The translations under genes were made by a program, and so were the position numbers. From assembly GCA_000231825.2 (NCBI GenBank), contig JH720330.1:18789-82788 (forward strand): a DNA stretch of 64,000 nt, read 5' to 3'. How positions within the stretch are numbered: the first letter of the stretch is position 1; the number at the start of each line of letters is the position of its first letter. Below the pieces are notes generated by a model. That model was not told the origin of the DNA. It made no database searches and saw nothing but the letters and a program-made list of their open reading frames with translations. This document shows, one piece after another, positions 15,378 through 27,162 of this stretch. This DNA comes from Tetrahymena elliotti 4EA. Lineage: Eukaryota; Ciliophora; Oligohymenophorea; Hymenostomatida; Tetrahymenidae.

Positions 15378-18300
15378 TCAATATTTTTATGAGTATTTGT
15401 TAGATAAGGCGTTTTAAATAGACCATTTTTCTTTAAGCTTTTCAACAACTGACTCATCTTTATCATCTATTTTATATTGAATAATATTAATATTTCTAAG
15501 ATTAAAATAAATTTATTTTACATTTTTCTATTAGAAGAGGTTTTGCATCCAGTTTTTCTTTGATCTTATTGTGGAATTCCTCATTCATTTACTTTTCATA
15601 CTCTTTCTATTTTTGCTTTTCTATTTCTTTTTCAAGTTTTTATTGCTCTCTTTCTTCTGAGAAATTTTTAAGAGCATTTGAGGCATAAAATCTCTTTTTG
15701 AGCTTTATTAATTTTAATATAAAATATTAATTAGATTCAATAAAAATTATATTTACTTCTTCTCTTTTTCTCTCTCTAGCAATTTATTCTTCTTCCAACT
15801 TTTTTTGTTTTTTACTTTTTTCTTCTTGTTGCTGCTTTCTAAATTTTATTATTTCTTGTGATTTTTTAGTTGAAGGAGGTAAGTTCTCTGGATCTATATA
15901 AGTCTTTATCAGATTTATTTTTAAAATAAAAATATAGAAATAAAAAAATAAATACAATTTTTTGGATGTTTTCTGATTTATGGTGGTTAATTTTATCTAA
16001 GGCTGCTCTTTTTAATGTATTTTCATAATCTAAATAATCTCTATTAGGTGGTTTTCTAGATTCTTCGAATTCGAATGGTTCAATTTAAGTGGGTTTGAAT
16101 GATGCTTTTTTAGCATCAAGTTCCTATTAAAATGTCTTGTGCATTTTTTCAAAATCAGGTATCTTTTAAATTAAATAATTCAAATAAATGGGCAATTTTT
16201 ATTAGAATGTATTACTTTTTTAGCTCTTGGTGGCTAAAATGTGTAATTAAAGTGTTTGCTATTTGTTTGTTCTTTAATTATTGGATTGCCTTCATCATCA
16301 TAATCTTCAGCTTCTAAATGCAATTTTCTCTTTTTTTCCTCTTCGTGTTTAGCCATTCTAGGAGGAAGTGATGACATTCTTATTAGCTATTCCTTTCTTT
16401 TTTACACTCTCTCTTTCCTTTTCTCTTCTTAAAGCTAATTTAAATGCAATAATTTTTAAAATAGAAATAGTTTTAATTTTTTTACTTTTTTTAATTTTTG
16501 TAATCTATTTTGTGTAACACTCTTAGGTATAGCATTAGCTCTAAACACAAATTTTTCTCTCTCCCAATAAGGTCTTTTATAAACTTCTATTATTAATAAA
16601 TACAAACATTTTTAAAAGTAAAACAAGATATTTTTTCAATTATTAGATATTCTAAACTAAATTGAGATGAAAATTCACAAATTCATTTATCAAAATATTC
16701 CAAATTCATTATGATCTAAAATGACTTGAAAATTTACAATTATTTATGATAAAATCTTGGAAATAATTCTCAAAAAAAGCTTGATTAAAATAAGGTAAAT
16801 ATATAAATAAAAAGATTACTTTCTTTATCCATATCTCTAAAGTAAAAGCTAAAAGGTTTTTCGTTTTCCAAAGTCATTTGTTTGGATGTTTATCTGACAA
16901 TTTCTCTTCTCTTTTGATTTTCTTCCATAATTTATTCAAATAAATTAGGAATTTTTACATTTTCAGGTATTTCTTTTGGTTTAAAAACATATCCATAAAT
17001 AGATTTATCTCTTTCTTGTAACTCTTTTATCATTTCTTCTAATTTAGTTTATCTTATGCTTTTTTTGAATTTGCTTTATCTTGCACGTTCTTCAAATTCT
17101 TAAGGTATAGGTAAAGTCAAACGAACCTTATCAGCAGCTAATAAATAATACATATTTATTTATATTAATTAAATTTGTTCTTATTTTTAAGTAAAAATTT
17201 ACATTTGCATCTTTCTTGTCTTTTCTCTAAGATATCTTTTTAAAGATCTCTTTTCTATTTGTATATCATGATAGTTTTTTGTTAGAGAGTTAGTGCTTCA
17301 GGATCAGAGTCATATCCTCCAACATAATTATCTTCCAAATCTAATAATTTTTGTATTTATTATTCATTTAAATTATCAATTCCTTGTTCTTCATTTTCTT
17401 ATTTGATAATTTCTAACTCCTTGTCTAATTCTTTAATTTTTTCTTGGTTTTCATATTCTTCTCTTAATATTTTCATTTTTTCTTCATATTGGGATTCTAT
17501 TTTATTAATCATTTGATTTCTTTCATCAATCTTTATATTAGCAATATCAATAAGCGAATTCTTAATATTTTAAACAGGTACTGTTTCTTTCTTAGAAATC
17601 AATCTAGAAATCTAATCATTTTATATATTTAGAATATCTCTTATATTCTTATTCTGGTTAAAAAACTTATCTAATATTATAGCATCTACACTCTCAATTT
17701 TCCTATCCTTACTTTGATTAAGACTGTTAAACATTTCAGATTTCTTTTGTAGGTCTTATAATTCTTTAACTATTCTATCAACTAACAAAATATAAGCTTC
17801 TCTTGAAAAAAGTAAATGACTAAATGGATTTTATTCATTCTTACTGATAGTAACAACAGGAGGCTTACCCCACCTTTCATTATTAGGAGATAAGAATTCA
17901 TTTAAATCAAAATCTTTCTTATTAATAGCAAAGTAAACCTGAGCTATTTCTCCAATTTTCCTTTATATTTAATAAAATGCTATTTCTTTAAAATAAACTC
18001 AAAGAAATTTACTATTTTTCCAACTTGTAAATTTCATGATTTTTGATAAGTTCTACATATTTGATTTCATTTTAAAATTCTTTGAGAGTGAATTCTTTTT
18101 TCATTTTATCTTCTAAAGTGAGCGCTTTCTTCATCTTTGATGGAGATCTAGTGTAAATATTTTCTGATTTCATTCTCTACAAATTCTAATTAAATATTTG
18201 AAAAAGTTAACAGTTTTTCATTAATTTTGAAAAGATCTAAGTTATTAAATAAGTACTTCTAATTAATCTTAAAGTTCAAGATTTTTAATATAAGTTTATA

Positions 18301-19022
18301 TCATTTTTATTTTATGAGCATCCACTGTTACATACACCTCCTCATGAGTTTCTTCATTCTATAAAATAAGTTTTTGGCCTTTCTTTCTTAATTCTTCATC
18401 TCTCATTTATTACTATTAAATTAAAAACAATCTTCATATTTACTTATTATTTTCATTAAAATACCTATTTTTATTATTCTCTACGCTAATGAATTTCATT
18501 TATCTTTCTTTCTGCTTCACTAACAAGAGCCTATGAACTCATATTTGTTATATTATATCTATTTTTCTCATATATTGATCCTTAAGATCTAGATCTTGAC
18601 CTTGATTATTTCCTTTTTTTAGTGCTTGTTTATTGCTAAGTTGGAATTTCAAGACCTAATTTCTTCATAATTTATTCCTTGCTATATTTTTCATTATCAT
18701 CTTGATCATTATTTGATTTCTAGCACTTATTTTTCATATAAGGCTTATCTAAAGACTCTTTAGGTACCCTATAACCCCCTGAATATTCTAATTTTTTAAT
18801 CACTTTAGCTTTTTTAGCTGTTGACTAATTCTATTCATCTGGATCAGCGGTTTTAAACTTTTTTGAAAACCTTGGGTCATTCTCTTTAACTTCATGAAAC
18901 TAAAATCCCGTAGATGATGAAAACCCTAAAGGTCCTGATTCATAAGCCTTATGTGAAACTACATAAGGGTTTGTTTAAGTCAAATTTAATTTCTTATCAA
19001 CAGTAGCTTTCTAATTTCTCAT
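15378..19022 (-). CDS. FAM161-like (UPF0564) cytoskeletal protein
   Basis: A multi-exon gene, stop TGA 15378-15380. The start is taken at 19022, but an alternative ATG near 19126 can splice in phase to KATVDKK. The N-terminal part is basic and disordered, then come coiled-coil stretches (about 18.4-17.2 kb). The FAM161 signature follows in order across exons: YGYVFKPKEIPENVKIPN, NEKPFSFYFRD, RPYWEREKFVFRANAIPKSV, SSLPPRMAKHE and IPDFEKMHKTFQQELDAKK with PTQIEPFEF. The tail, highly charged and rich in K and E, ends KWSIQNALSNKYSQKY. FAM161 proteins bind microtubules at centrioles and connecting cilia. In a ciliate the likely sites are basal bodies or axonemes; that location is inference. At least eight introns (about 30-100 nt) are implied and their exact borders are approximate. 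Confidence 0.75.
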
Positions 19023-20059
19023 GTATAATAAATAAGATTTATTTGCAGTTTTGAAATATCAATAAATAATTAAATTAATTTTTTCAACTAAAAAATCTAT
19101 CTAATTTGATTATTATAATTACCATATAGTTCTTCTTTAATTTATCATTATATTTTTCTAAATATCTACTGGATACTTCTCTTTAAAATCATTTAAAATA
19201 ATAATATTTTAAATTGATATTTCTTTATTTCACCTAAATTAAGCTAAACCTTTGTTTTTAATTGATTTATGCAAATAAATTAGAAAATTTCGTGATTCAA
19301 AGAATAAGCAAAGAACCAATAAATTAAATATTCAACCAATAATTGTTTAATAGCATTTTGTTATCGTAGTTTGCTATTTTTTATAATCAAAAATAAAAAA
19401 ATTCTTTACTTTTAGAGTTCTTATCAGAATAAATATTTTTTTAAAAATAAAATTCTAGTATAAGATTCTACTTTTTTTTAAAACAATAAATTAAACATTT
19501 GTTAAGCTTAACATTTATAACACGAAAATGTTTTTATAAATATAACAGAATAATATTAAATTTACTTTAAAATCAATTAAAATTTGTTAATTACTTACTT
19601 ACTATAATTTTGGAAAATCAATTTTGTTAAACTTTTCTTTTTAAAGTTTGAGTTTAAAAGCTATTGCCTTTAAATATCAATAACATAATTATTTAAATAT
19701 TTTTTTGAATGTAATTTATCTATCAGAGAATGATTTTACGAACTCACAATAATGAAATACAAACTTTCGAAAGTGTTAACTAAAAACTTTCAAAATAAGA
19801 CTGATTTTATAAATTAAACTTAAAAATTGATATCTTATTTAAATTAGAAAAAACATAATAACTAAGATTAATAATCTTAGTTATATCATCAAACTCTAAT
19901 TTCTTTTTTAATCAAATTCTTTAACTTTGAAATAATCATAGACAATTTCCAATCTTACACATTGATTTCATTATAACTTTATATTATTTAAAATAAAATT
20001 TAAAATGTACAAAAAATTAATTTTCTGATAAAAAACCTATGTCAAAAAAGTATTCTAAT
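19023..20059. other. Intergenic, possible 5' exon of the FAM161-like gene
   Basis: On the minus strand around 19180-19126 a frame reads SSRYLEKYNDKLKKNYM and could splice to the next gene. Otherwise the region is featureless A/T-rich sequence that separates the FAM161-like gene from the LRR array. Confidence 0.4.
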
Positions 20060-22760
20060 ATAAATTATTTTACCAGAAATTGAGTGTTAAAGACTAAAGA
20101 TTTTCACATTTAGATAAATTTTAACATAATTCTAAAGCTCCTTTATCCTTAATTTGATTGAAGCTTTTTTAATTTATTTAAATAAATTTAATAAGGCAGT
20201 AAAAATTTCAACAAAATAAGTTAGAATGAATAAATAATTAAAGCTTTCAAAAAATAGTAGTAAAAGAATTATACAGAAGATTGAGAGACAGATTGAGTAT
20301 GTTACTGCACTTTGATAAAGCTTTACCTAAGCTAATAGTACCTTCATCACTGATTTAATTATTCCTTTAAGGATTTTTTAAATTAAAAATTTGTAATTTA
20401 AATCAATTACTTTAACAAAAGATTCAAATTTCTAAGATTAGAGCAACTTGAAAATATTTTGCAAATAGTTTCTGCACCTTATGGGCCAATTTCATTTCCA
20501 CTTTGTATACGTTTTAAAAGTAATTAAAATAAATAATAAAAAGTAAATTTATTGAATTAATTTATGATTACGTGAAGTTAAATGTTAAATTAGAGAGTTA
20601 TTTGTAGCTTGCTATGGCATTAGATAAATCAATAGCACCTTAGGTACCCATTTTATTTCCTCTGATTTTATATTTATCAAATTTAGGAGAAATGTAGAGA
20701 AATAAATAGATTAAAAAAATTTTAAAAGATCATTTTCAAAAGAAAATAATTTTTTTAATCTAATACTAAAATAGTAAAGCTAAATCTTCAATTTTGTCAA
20801 GCTTTTTTAAAGCTGAGGCTAAATCAGAAGCACCATCTGAATTGATTTTGTTGTCTCTTTTAATTAAATGAAGAAAAAGGTTTACAAACTTTTTAATTTC
20901 TAGGAAAAAATCAAATTAATTTATTTACTCTAGATTAAGTGATAAGCTTCTAACATTAATCCATGATCCTAGAGAAGAGCTTAAGAATGATGCCCCTTAT
21001 GACCCAATTTAATTGTAACTATTATAAAATTAAGCAATTTGAAGATTAAACTCAAGATAAAAATTAAGTTAATAAAATAAGGCCTTAATAAAAACAAACT
21101 TAATTTAATAATTAATCTTTAAAAAAAATTTTGTAGGGTAAAAATTAATATATTTATTTTGAAAGAATTTAATCAAAAAAAGTGTAATCAATAGATTTCT
21201 AATTCAAAATAAATTATCCCTTCCAATTATGACCCCTCCCCCAAATTCTTAAATGAAAAACACATTTCCATTTTTTAAATAAATATTTAAATAATTTGAG
21301 TTTGTGAGAATAAAATTGATTTTTACTAGAAATTTAATGCTAGAATTGATATTTGAGTGGTTTATTCTATTGCAGATACTATGCTTTTAACACCCTCAGC
21401 TCCAATTTGATTAACTCTAATTTATAAATTGAATAATTAAAGATTAAAATGTAATTTAAATCTTAAAAAGGATTTTATGAAGAAAAAGAAGTCATAATTT
21501 ACAGAATATTAAGAGTTAGATTTGTAAGATTTGTACAAGATCTAATTCCTTAAGCTAAATAGGATGCACCCTAAGAGGTGATAGAATTATATCTATAAAA
21601 GTTAAATATTTTAATATTAAAAAGATAAACTAAAATAAATTTATTTTACTCAAGGTTAAGAGTTAATCTTTAGATATTTTTGAAGCTTTAAAGTGCTAAA
21701 CCTAAACCTGATGAACCTTCATCTGAAATTTAGTTATAACTATAAAGTATTAATAAAAGTAAATTATTTTATTTAGATTAAAATTAATCTTTTATTAAAG
21801 TAATAGTATTTCTGAAGATATAAACTAAAATATTCTAGTTTAATCGAATTCAAAACTAATCATAAATTTATGTGTCAAATAAAATATTTTTACAAGAGAT
21901 CAACTGAAAAACTTTAGAGATTTGTCAAATTTTTAAGCTCTTAGCATAATTCTTTTGTACCATTACTACCAATTTAGTTGCTCCTTTAAGATATTTCAAG
22001 AAATATTTTTATCATTAAAATATTAAAATATTTTGATTTAGATAGATTAAAAACAAATTAATTTCACAGTTAAAATTGCAAGAAAATATGTTGAAAAATT
22101 AACTAAAATAGATTGTAAAAAAATAATAATTTTATATAATAAGAATTATTTATACCCAAGTTAGAGTGTTAATGAAGTCAGGTTTTTACATTTTGTTAAA
22201 GCAGAACCTAAAATTTGCGTATCTTTTTCACCAATTTGATTATTTCTTTTAAGTATAAAAATAAGTTATGTCAGATTTAGAATAATTTTTCTTCTATATG
22301 GTATGATAGTCAGATGATTTATTAATATATAGACTAAAACTTAGTCTGGTAGGTAAAATAAGTAAACAGCTTGAGATTTACTCTAGGTTAAGAGTTAACT
22401 TTTAGAGATTAGTACAACTTTCTAAGGCTGAGCAAAAGCTAGATAAACCATTTGATCCAATTTAATTATTCCTGTGTTAGTATATTTATAATAATACGTT
22501 AATTTTTTATAACTATTTAAAATATAAAAGCAAATATAAGCAGAAAAATTTTATAATAAAAAGTTAGAATTAGAAAAATAAATATGATGGAGAAAAAAAA
22601 TACTATTAAATGATTTTGTAATATAGTCATTTTTCCACACAAATATTAAAGAAGTTGTAATTATTTTTACTTAAAATCTAGATGGATGTCTTAATGTGTC
22701 AAAAGAGAAGAGTTTATGAACTATTTTTTGAGGAGAATTGGTTTTTTTAAAAATTAGCAC
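20060..22760 (-). CDS. Leucine-rich-repeat exon array (about 12 repeats)
   Basis: About twelve short minus-strand exons each encode one RNase-inhibitor-like LRR of 28-30 residues with the pattern N-x-I-G-x-x-G...L...L..C.NL..L.L. Examples: NNQIGSNGLSSFCSALESC (about 22468-22383), NNQIGEKDTQILGSALTKC (22250-22150), NKMGTQGAIDLSNA (20660-20590) and NNQISDEGTISLGKAL (20360-20270). The exons I checked are flanked by phase-2 introns, so repeats can be added or lost without breaking the frame. A leading exon near 22740-22650 ends DIHLDFK in the right phase. The array may be the 3' half of the pseudokinase gene just upstream, separated by an intron of about 0.8 kb, or a separate or decaying gene. 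No stop could be fixed. Confidence 0.6.
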
Positions 22761-23539
22761 TGAATATGATTACCTCATCAATGATATTGAATTCTATTAA
22801 ATGTTGTGTCATTTTCTTTTTTTTTTGAAAGTTATTTTTGATAAATAAAAATAAATATTATATAGAGTATGCTTGATTAACCTTTTGTAAGAAAGTACTT
22901 CATAGATTGTTAATTAAATAAAGATTTGTTATATTTACAGCCAAAATAATAAATTTATGACAAACTTAAAACTAGAAACTATTTTCTAAACATATTTCTA
23001 GATACAACCATTAATATTTCAATCAAAAAAATAATCAATTAATTTTAAAAAATACCTTTTCTACTCATAAAGAAAAAGTATGAACTTTTAACAATTTTCG
23101 TCTTTTAAATATCAAATTTAATCATTAAAAAACGATTTTTTTTAATTTAGATAGTGTTTTTGGAATTTAAAAAAATGATCCTATTTAAATATCTTTAATT
23201 TTGGATTTAGTTTATTTATTAACTTTCTAAAATAGAAAACGCTCTTTCTCACTCTTTCTTGTAAATAGATATTTAATAATTATTTCAATTTTAAAAACTA
23301 CCTCATAAAAAATCAAATTTGTTATTTTTGAATAAAAATTATTCATGATAAATTTTGTATATTTTTTTTTTTGATTTTTGATTTGAATTTTATTTAATTT
23401 CTACTTTTAAAGAAAAATAATTTATCTGATAGTTTGTAAAATTGAATCTTAGAATATATTTAAATTAAATATTTCAAATAAGAAGATAATATATAAAACT
23501 AAAATAAATAAATATAAAATTAAGAGACTATCAAACGCT

Positions 23540-26050
23540 AAATTAAAATTCTTTAACCTATGGCTTTATTTCATTATAAAATGCTTCTACAATACTTCCA
23601 CTATCTGAAAAATCATTATCACTTTTAATTATTTTTAGTATATTAAATTTATAAATTGAATAAATAAAATGGTTACTTAAAAATTAGATCAACTTTGTTT
23701 AACTGCTCTAATTATTTTAGTTTGTGACGGAAGTAATCAATACCCATATCAGTTATTATATTTTAACTTAAAAAATAAAATAAAATTTAATGGAAAATAA
23801 AATTGATTTACGTGAAATCTAATTTGAACTATTTTAAATCCTCAAATAATAAAAGGGCATCACCAAACTCTCTTAATCCCAAATCACCAATTTGATTTTT
23901 CCTTTAAAAAAATAAATTTATAAAAGCTAATTTAAATGAAAGTTTTACTATAAATAAATTTCAAGTGTTTCTGCATATTAAAGTTATTTTAAAACCTTAG
24001 AAATCAAACTAATTGAATCATCGTCTAATGCTAATTTCTTTCTTTCCTTTGTACATCTAATTTATTTATATTTTGATAAAATACTAAAATATCAATTAAT
24101 CATACTCAAAATTTAGCTTTAGCACTGAATCTTTTAAATAACTTTCCTTTTATTATTCAAATGTAGCCTTAATCATTTCAAATAGAGATCCTTCTTATTA
24201 AAAGTAATCCCAATCTATAAGCCATTCCCTTTATCTTTGCTATGCTTCAGAACTTACTTAAAATATTTACCCTTGACTCTGTACTTACTATATAATAATT
24301 TTATAAATTTTAAGTAAAGTGATATAAATGATACCTATTATTATTATGTTGGTTAATAGCTAAGAGAATAAATAATAAGATCTTCATTCAGAGAACATTG
24401 CTTTTATTTCAAAAGTAAATGGGCCAAAACAGATTTTTCATCTTTTCTCTCTGAAGGGATCTCTTTAAGCCATTCTTCGACTATCTAAGACAAAAGACTG
24501 CCTTTCAAGAATGATTCATCAAATGGGAATTCATTTTTATCTAGTCTATTCTAGAAATTAACAAATTCGCTAATTTGCATATTTTAAAAATCAAAATCTA
24601 TATTTTCCAACTAAAAGAGAATCAAACCCAAACAGAATAAATCACTCTAAATATTTGTAATTTTTATATTAATTCAATTTAAAGTTATTTTTGTTTGAAA
24701 ATAATTAAATGCAAAGATAGTGAATTAGTAAAATACCTTAAAGCTATATTGATTATAGTAAGCTTCTTGTGGTTGATAGATATCAATTGTTTTCTATAAT
24801 TAAAAAAGTTTAATCAAAAAAGTGGTCAAAAAATTATTCATTTTTAAAATAAAGAATGTTATCTAAATCAATAATTAAATTACTTATGCATTTCTATTTA
24901 ATCTGCCATTAATATTCCATTTTGAGAAATCTTCTAGTCTGTAGAGTCCTAAATCAGCTTTAAATTTATAATTATAAAATTAAAAGCTTTATAAAAACTT
25001 TTTTTATTACCCAATTTGAATACAATTTATCCATCATTGTTTTATTTGTATAAAATATTTGACAATTTAATGTTGTTGTGAATGAATCCTTGAGCATGTA
25101 TAATGATCATAGCATCAATAATCTAAATTGCTATTCTTTCTTTCTAGGTATCATTTAATTGCTATCCTTTTTGATTTAGATCAGATAAGTAGCTATCCAA
25201 ATTACCTAATTATTTTTATGTTTATAAAACAGATAAACCTAAGTTGTTACATAGAATAAACTTAAAATCAATTAACCTGAGAATAGTTCCATTTCTTGGA
25301 CATAAAAGACAGGTATCGAGGTATTTAAAATTTTTTCATATAAGAAATAGCTTGAATCAACTTGCTAAATGTAATTATTCTTCCCTGCTGTGCTTAAATT
25401 TTATACTCTTTGATCGAGCTCTTTTAGAATGTCAAAATTTTAGTTTGTCACTTTCAATACTTTCAATGCTGTATCATTATTAACCTTTAAAACTAAACTA
25501 TTTAAACCTGCTCCAACATAATCATAGGAAGTATACTATGGTTTTTCAGAACTCATAAGATTTAAAAAACCCTTTATAGTATAAAAATCAAAGGATGTCT
25601 CATTACCTAGCTTTTAGTATATTTGATCTATAATAGATACTTAGTTACTATCCATTTTTGCTATGTAGGATTATTTAATTACTTTTTAATTAAGATACTT
25701 TTATTTTTAAAAATTAATTAATTATCTTTCAAGTTGTGTACTTACCTTTTCTTTTAAAACAGCAAGTAAAGAATCATTCTGAAAATAGAATTTTATTGAT
25801 GGACTAATTAAGTAAGGAGATTCCTTTCAGTAAACAGGTAATCAATTTTTTTCCAATAATTAAAAATGATAAACCTTAATAATGTTTATATCAGCTTTTT
25901 TTAAATTATCAAAAAAATAAAAGAAATACCATATAAGAATTGAAGTTTTCATGAGTTACATAATTCCATTCATAATATGGAATATAGATTTATTAAAAGC
26001 AACCTTTTATATGTCTTGATATTAATAGAATGAAACTATTTTTTCACTGG
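23540..26050 (-). CDS. Kinase-like (probably catalytically dead) domain with LRRs
   Basis: A clear frame runs from ATG 25655 (MDSNQVSIIDQIYQKL). In-phase upstream exons (NDSLLAVLKEK near 25780; YIPYYEWNYVTHENF near 25960) suggest the real start is near 26050. The kinase fold is recognisable: the glycine loop is degenerate (VGAGLNSLVLKV), TALKVLKV supplies the lysine strand, and the catalytic loop is IHNNIKLSN, so the Arg and catalytic Asp of HRD are both Asn. DFG is replaced by DLG (ADLGLYRLED). After the C-lobe (about 24645-24370) come LRR-like exons, for example NQIGDLGLREFGDALLLFED near 23900. Read literally this is a pseudokinase. Genes of kinase plus LRR are numerous in Tetrahymena. The 3' end is undefined and may continue into the LRR array at 20-22.8 kb. 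Confidence 0.65.
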
Positions 26051-27162
26051 TATGAAATAATGAAAAATAAATTATTAAAAATTAAAACTAGCAAAAAACC
26101 ATAATATAAAAAGAGGGTTATTAAATAAAAAAATTAGTAAAAATTTATTTCTTTATTAAATAAAACTTTTTTATTTTTATAAATAATAATACGGAGACCG
26201 TTAATAAAAAAAACTCAAATTTTCTATTTATTTAATTAAATCACTAAATCTCAAATTACAATTTTTTTATTTAAATTATTGAAATCAGTTTGTAAAAAAA
26301 TCATTTTATTCATGAAAGACTGATTAATTTCAAAAATTATTTAATTTTTTTGTTTGTTTTTGATTAAAAACAGTATTTTCTAAATATGTTAATTGAAAAA
26401 TAAATTCATTTAATAAGTATAATTTTGTGAAATTCTTTTAATTTTATATTAATTAGGGAGGGTTTAATTGTTTTTATAAGATGATTTCATATAATTCAGC
26501 TTTAATATTGTTTTTTGAACATAATTTTATTAAATTTACAGTTATGAACAAGCAAATTAAGAATTTGATTAAAAATTTTTGGAGAGACACAACCTTGTAA
26601 AATATTTGTAATTAGAGATTAAGTTTAAATTATTTATTTTTTATAAGGTAATTATTAATTATGAAGTAGAATTTTGAAATATAAAGTATGAAGAAAGCAT
26701 AAAAATAAGTTTGCAAATTATAAAACCTTGGGGAAATATTTATTCTAATATAAAAATCTAGATAAGGAAATAAATAATTTAAAATGTATGATCGAATGAA
26801 ACCTAGATAGAATTATTTGATTATGAAAGTTATAATTGATTTACATTTACACCACATAAATTCAAAAGGGAAATAAATTATGATTATCTGAATATTTATT
26901 AGTGGCTAAAAAAATAGAATGCATTTAATTGGTATTACATTACCATAAGTAATAATTATAAAGTTATTGATAAATACAGAAAGAAAGAGATAAAGAGTAA
27001 TTAAAAACAAATATAATTTGCTTATAATTGTATTTTAAATTAATTTACTGACAAACTTGATAGTATCTTAGGCTCTTACTTATTTAACTATTATAAGGAG
27101 TAAAATCTAATTAAATTAGTAATTAATAAACAAATTAAACATTTATCAAGCACAAAGAAGAG
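26051..27162. other. Divergent intergenic region with a broken frame
   Basis: Between the divergent pseudokinase and Cys-rich genes. On the plus strand about 26800-27166 reads like protein (INYDYLNIYQWLKKQNAF; ILNQFTDKLDSILGSYLF) but is cut by in-frame TGA near 26843. It could be a relic or an unrecognised exon. No more can be said. Confidence 0.3.

Noticed and set aside
25244..25483. 79-codon plus-strand ORF
   Set aside because: Antisense shadow of the kinase-like exon.
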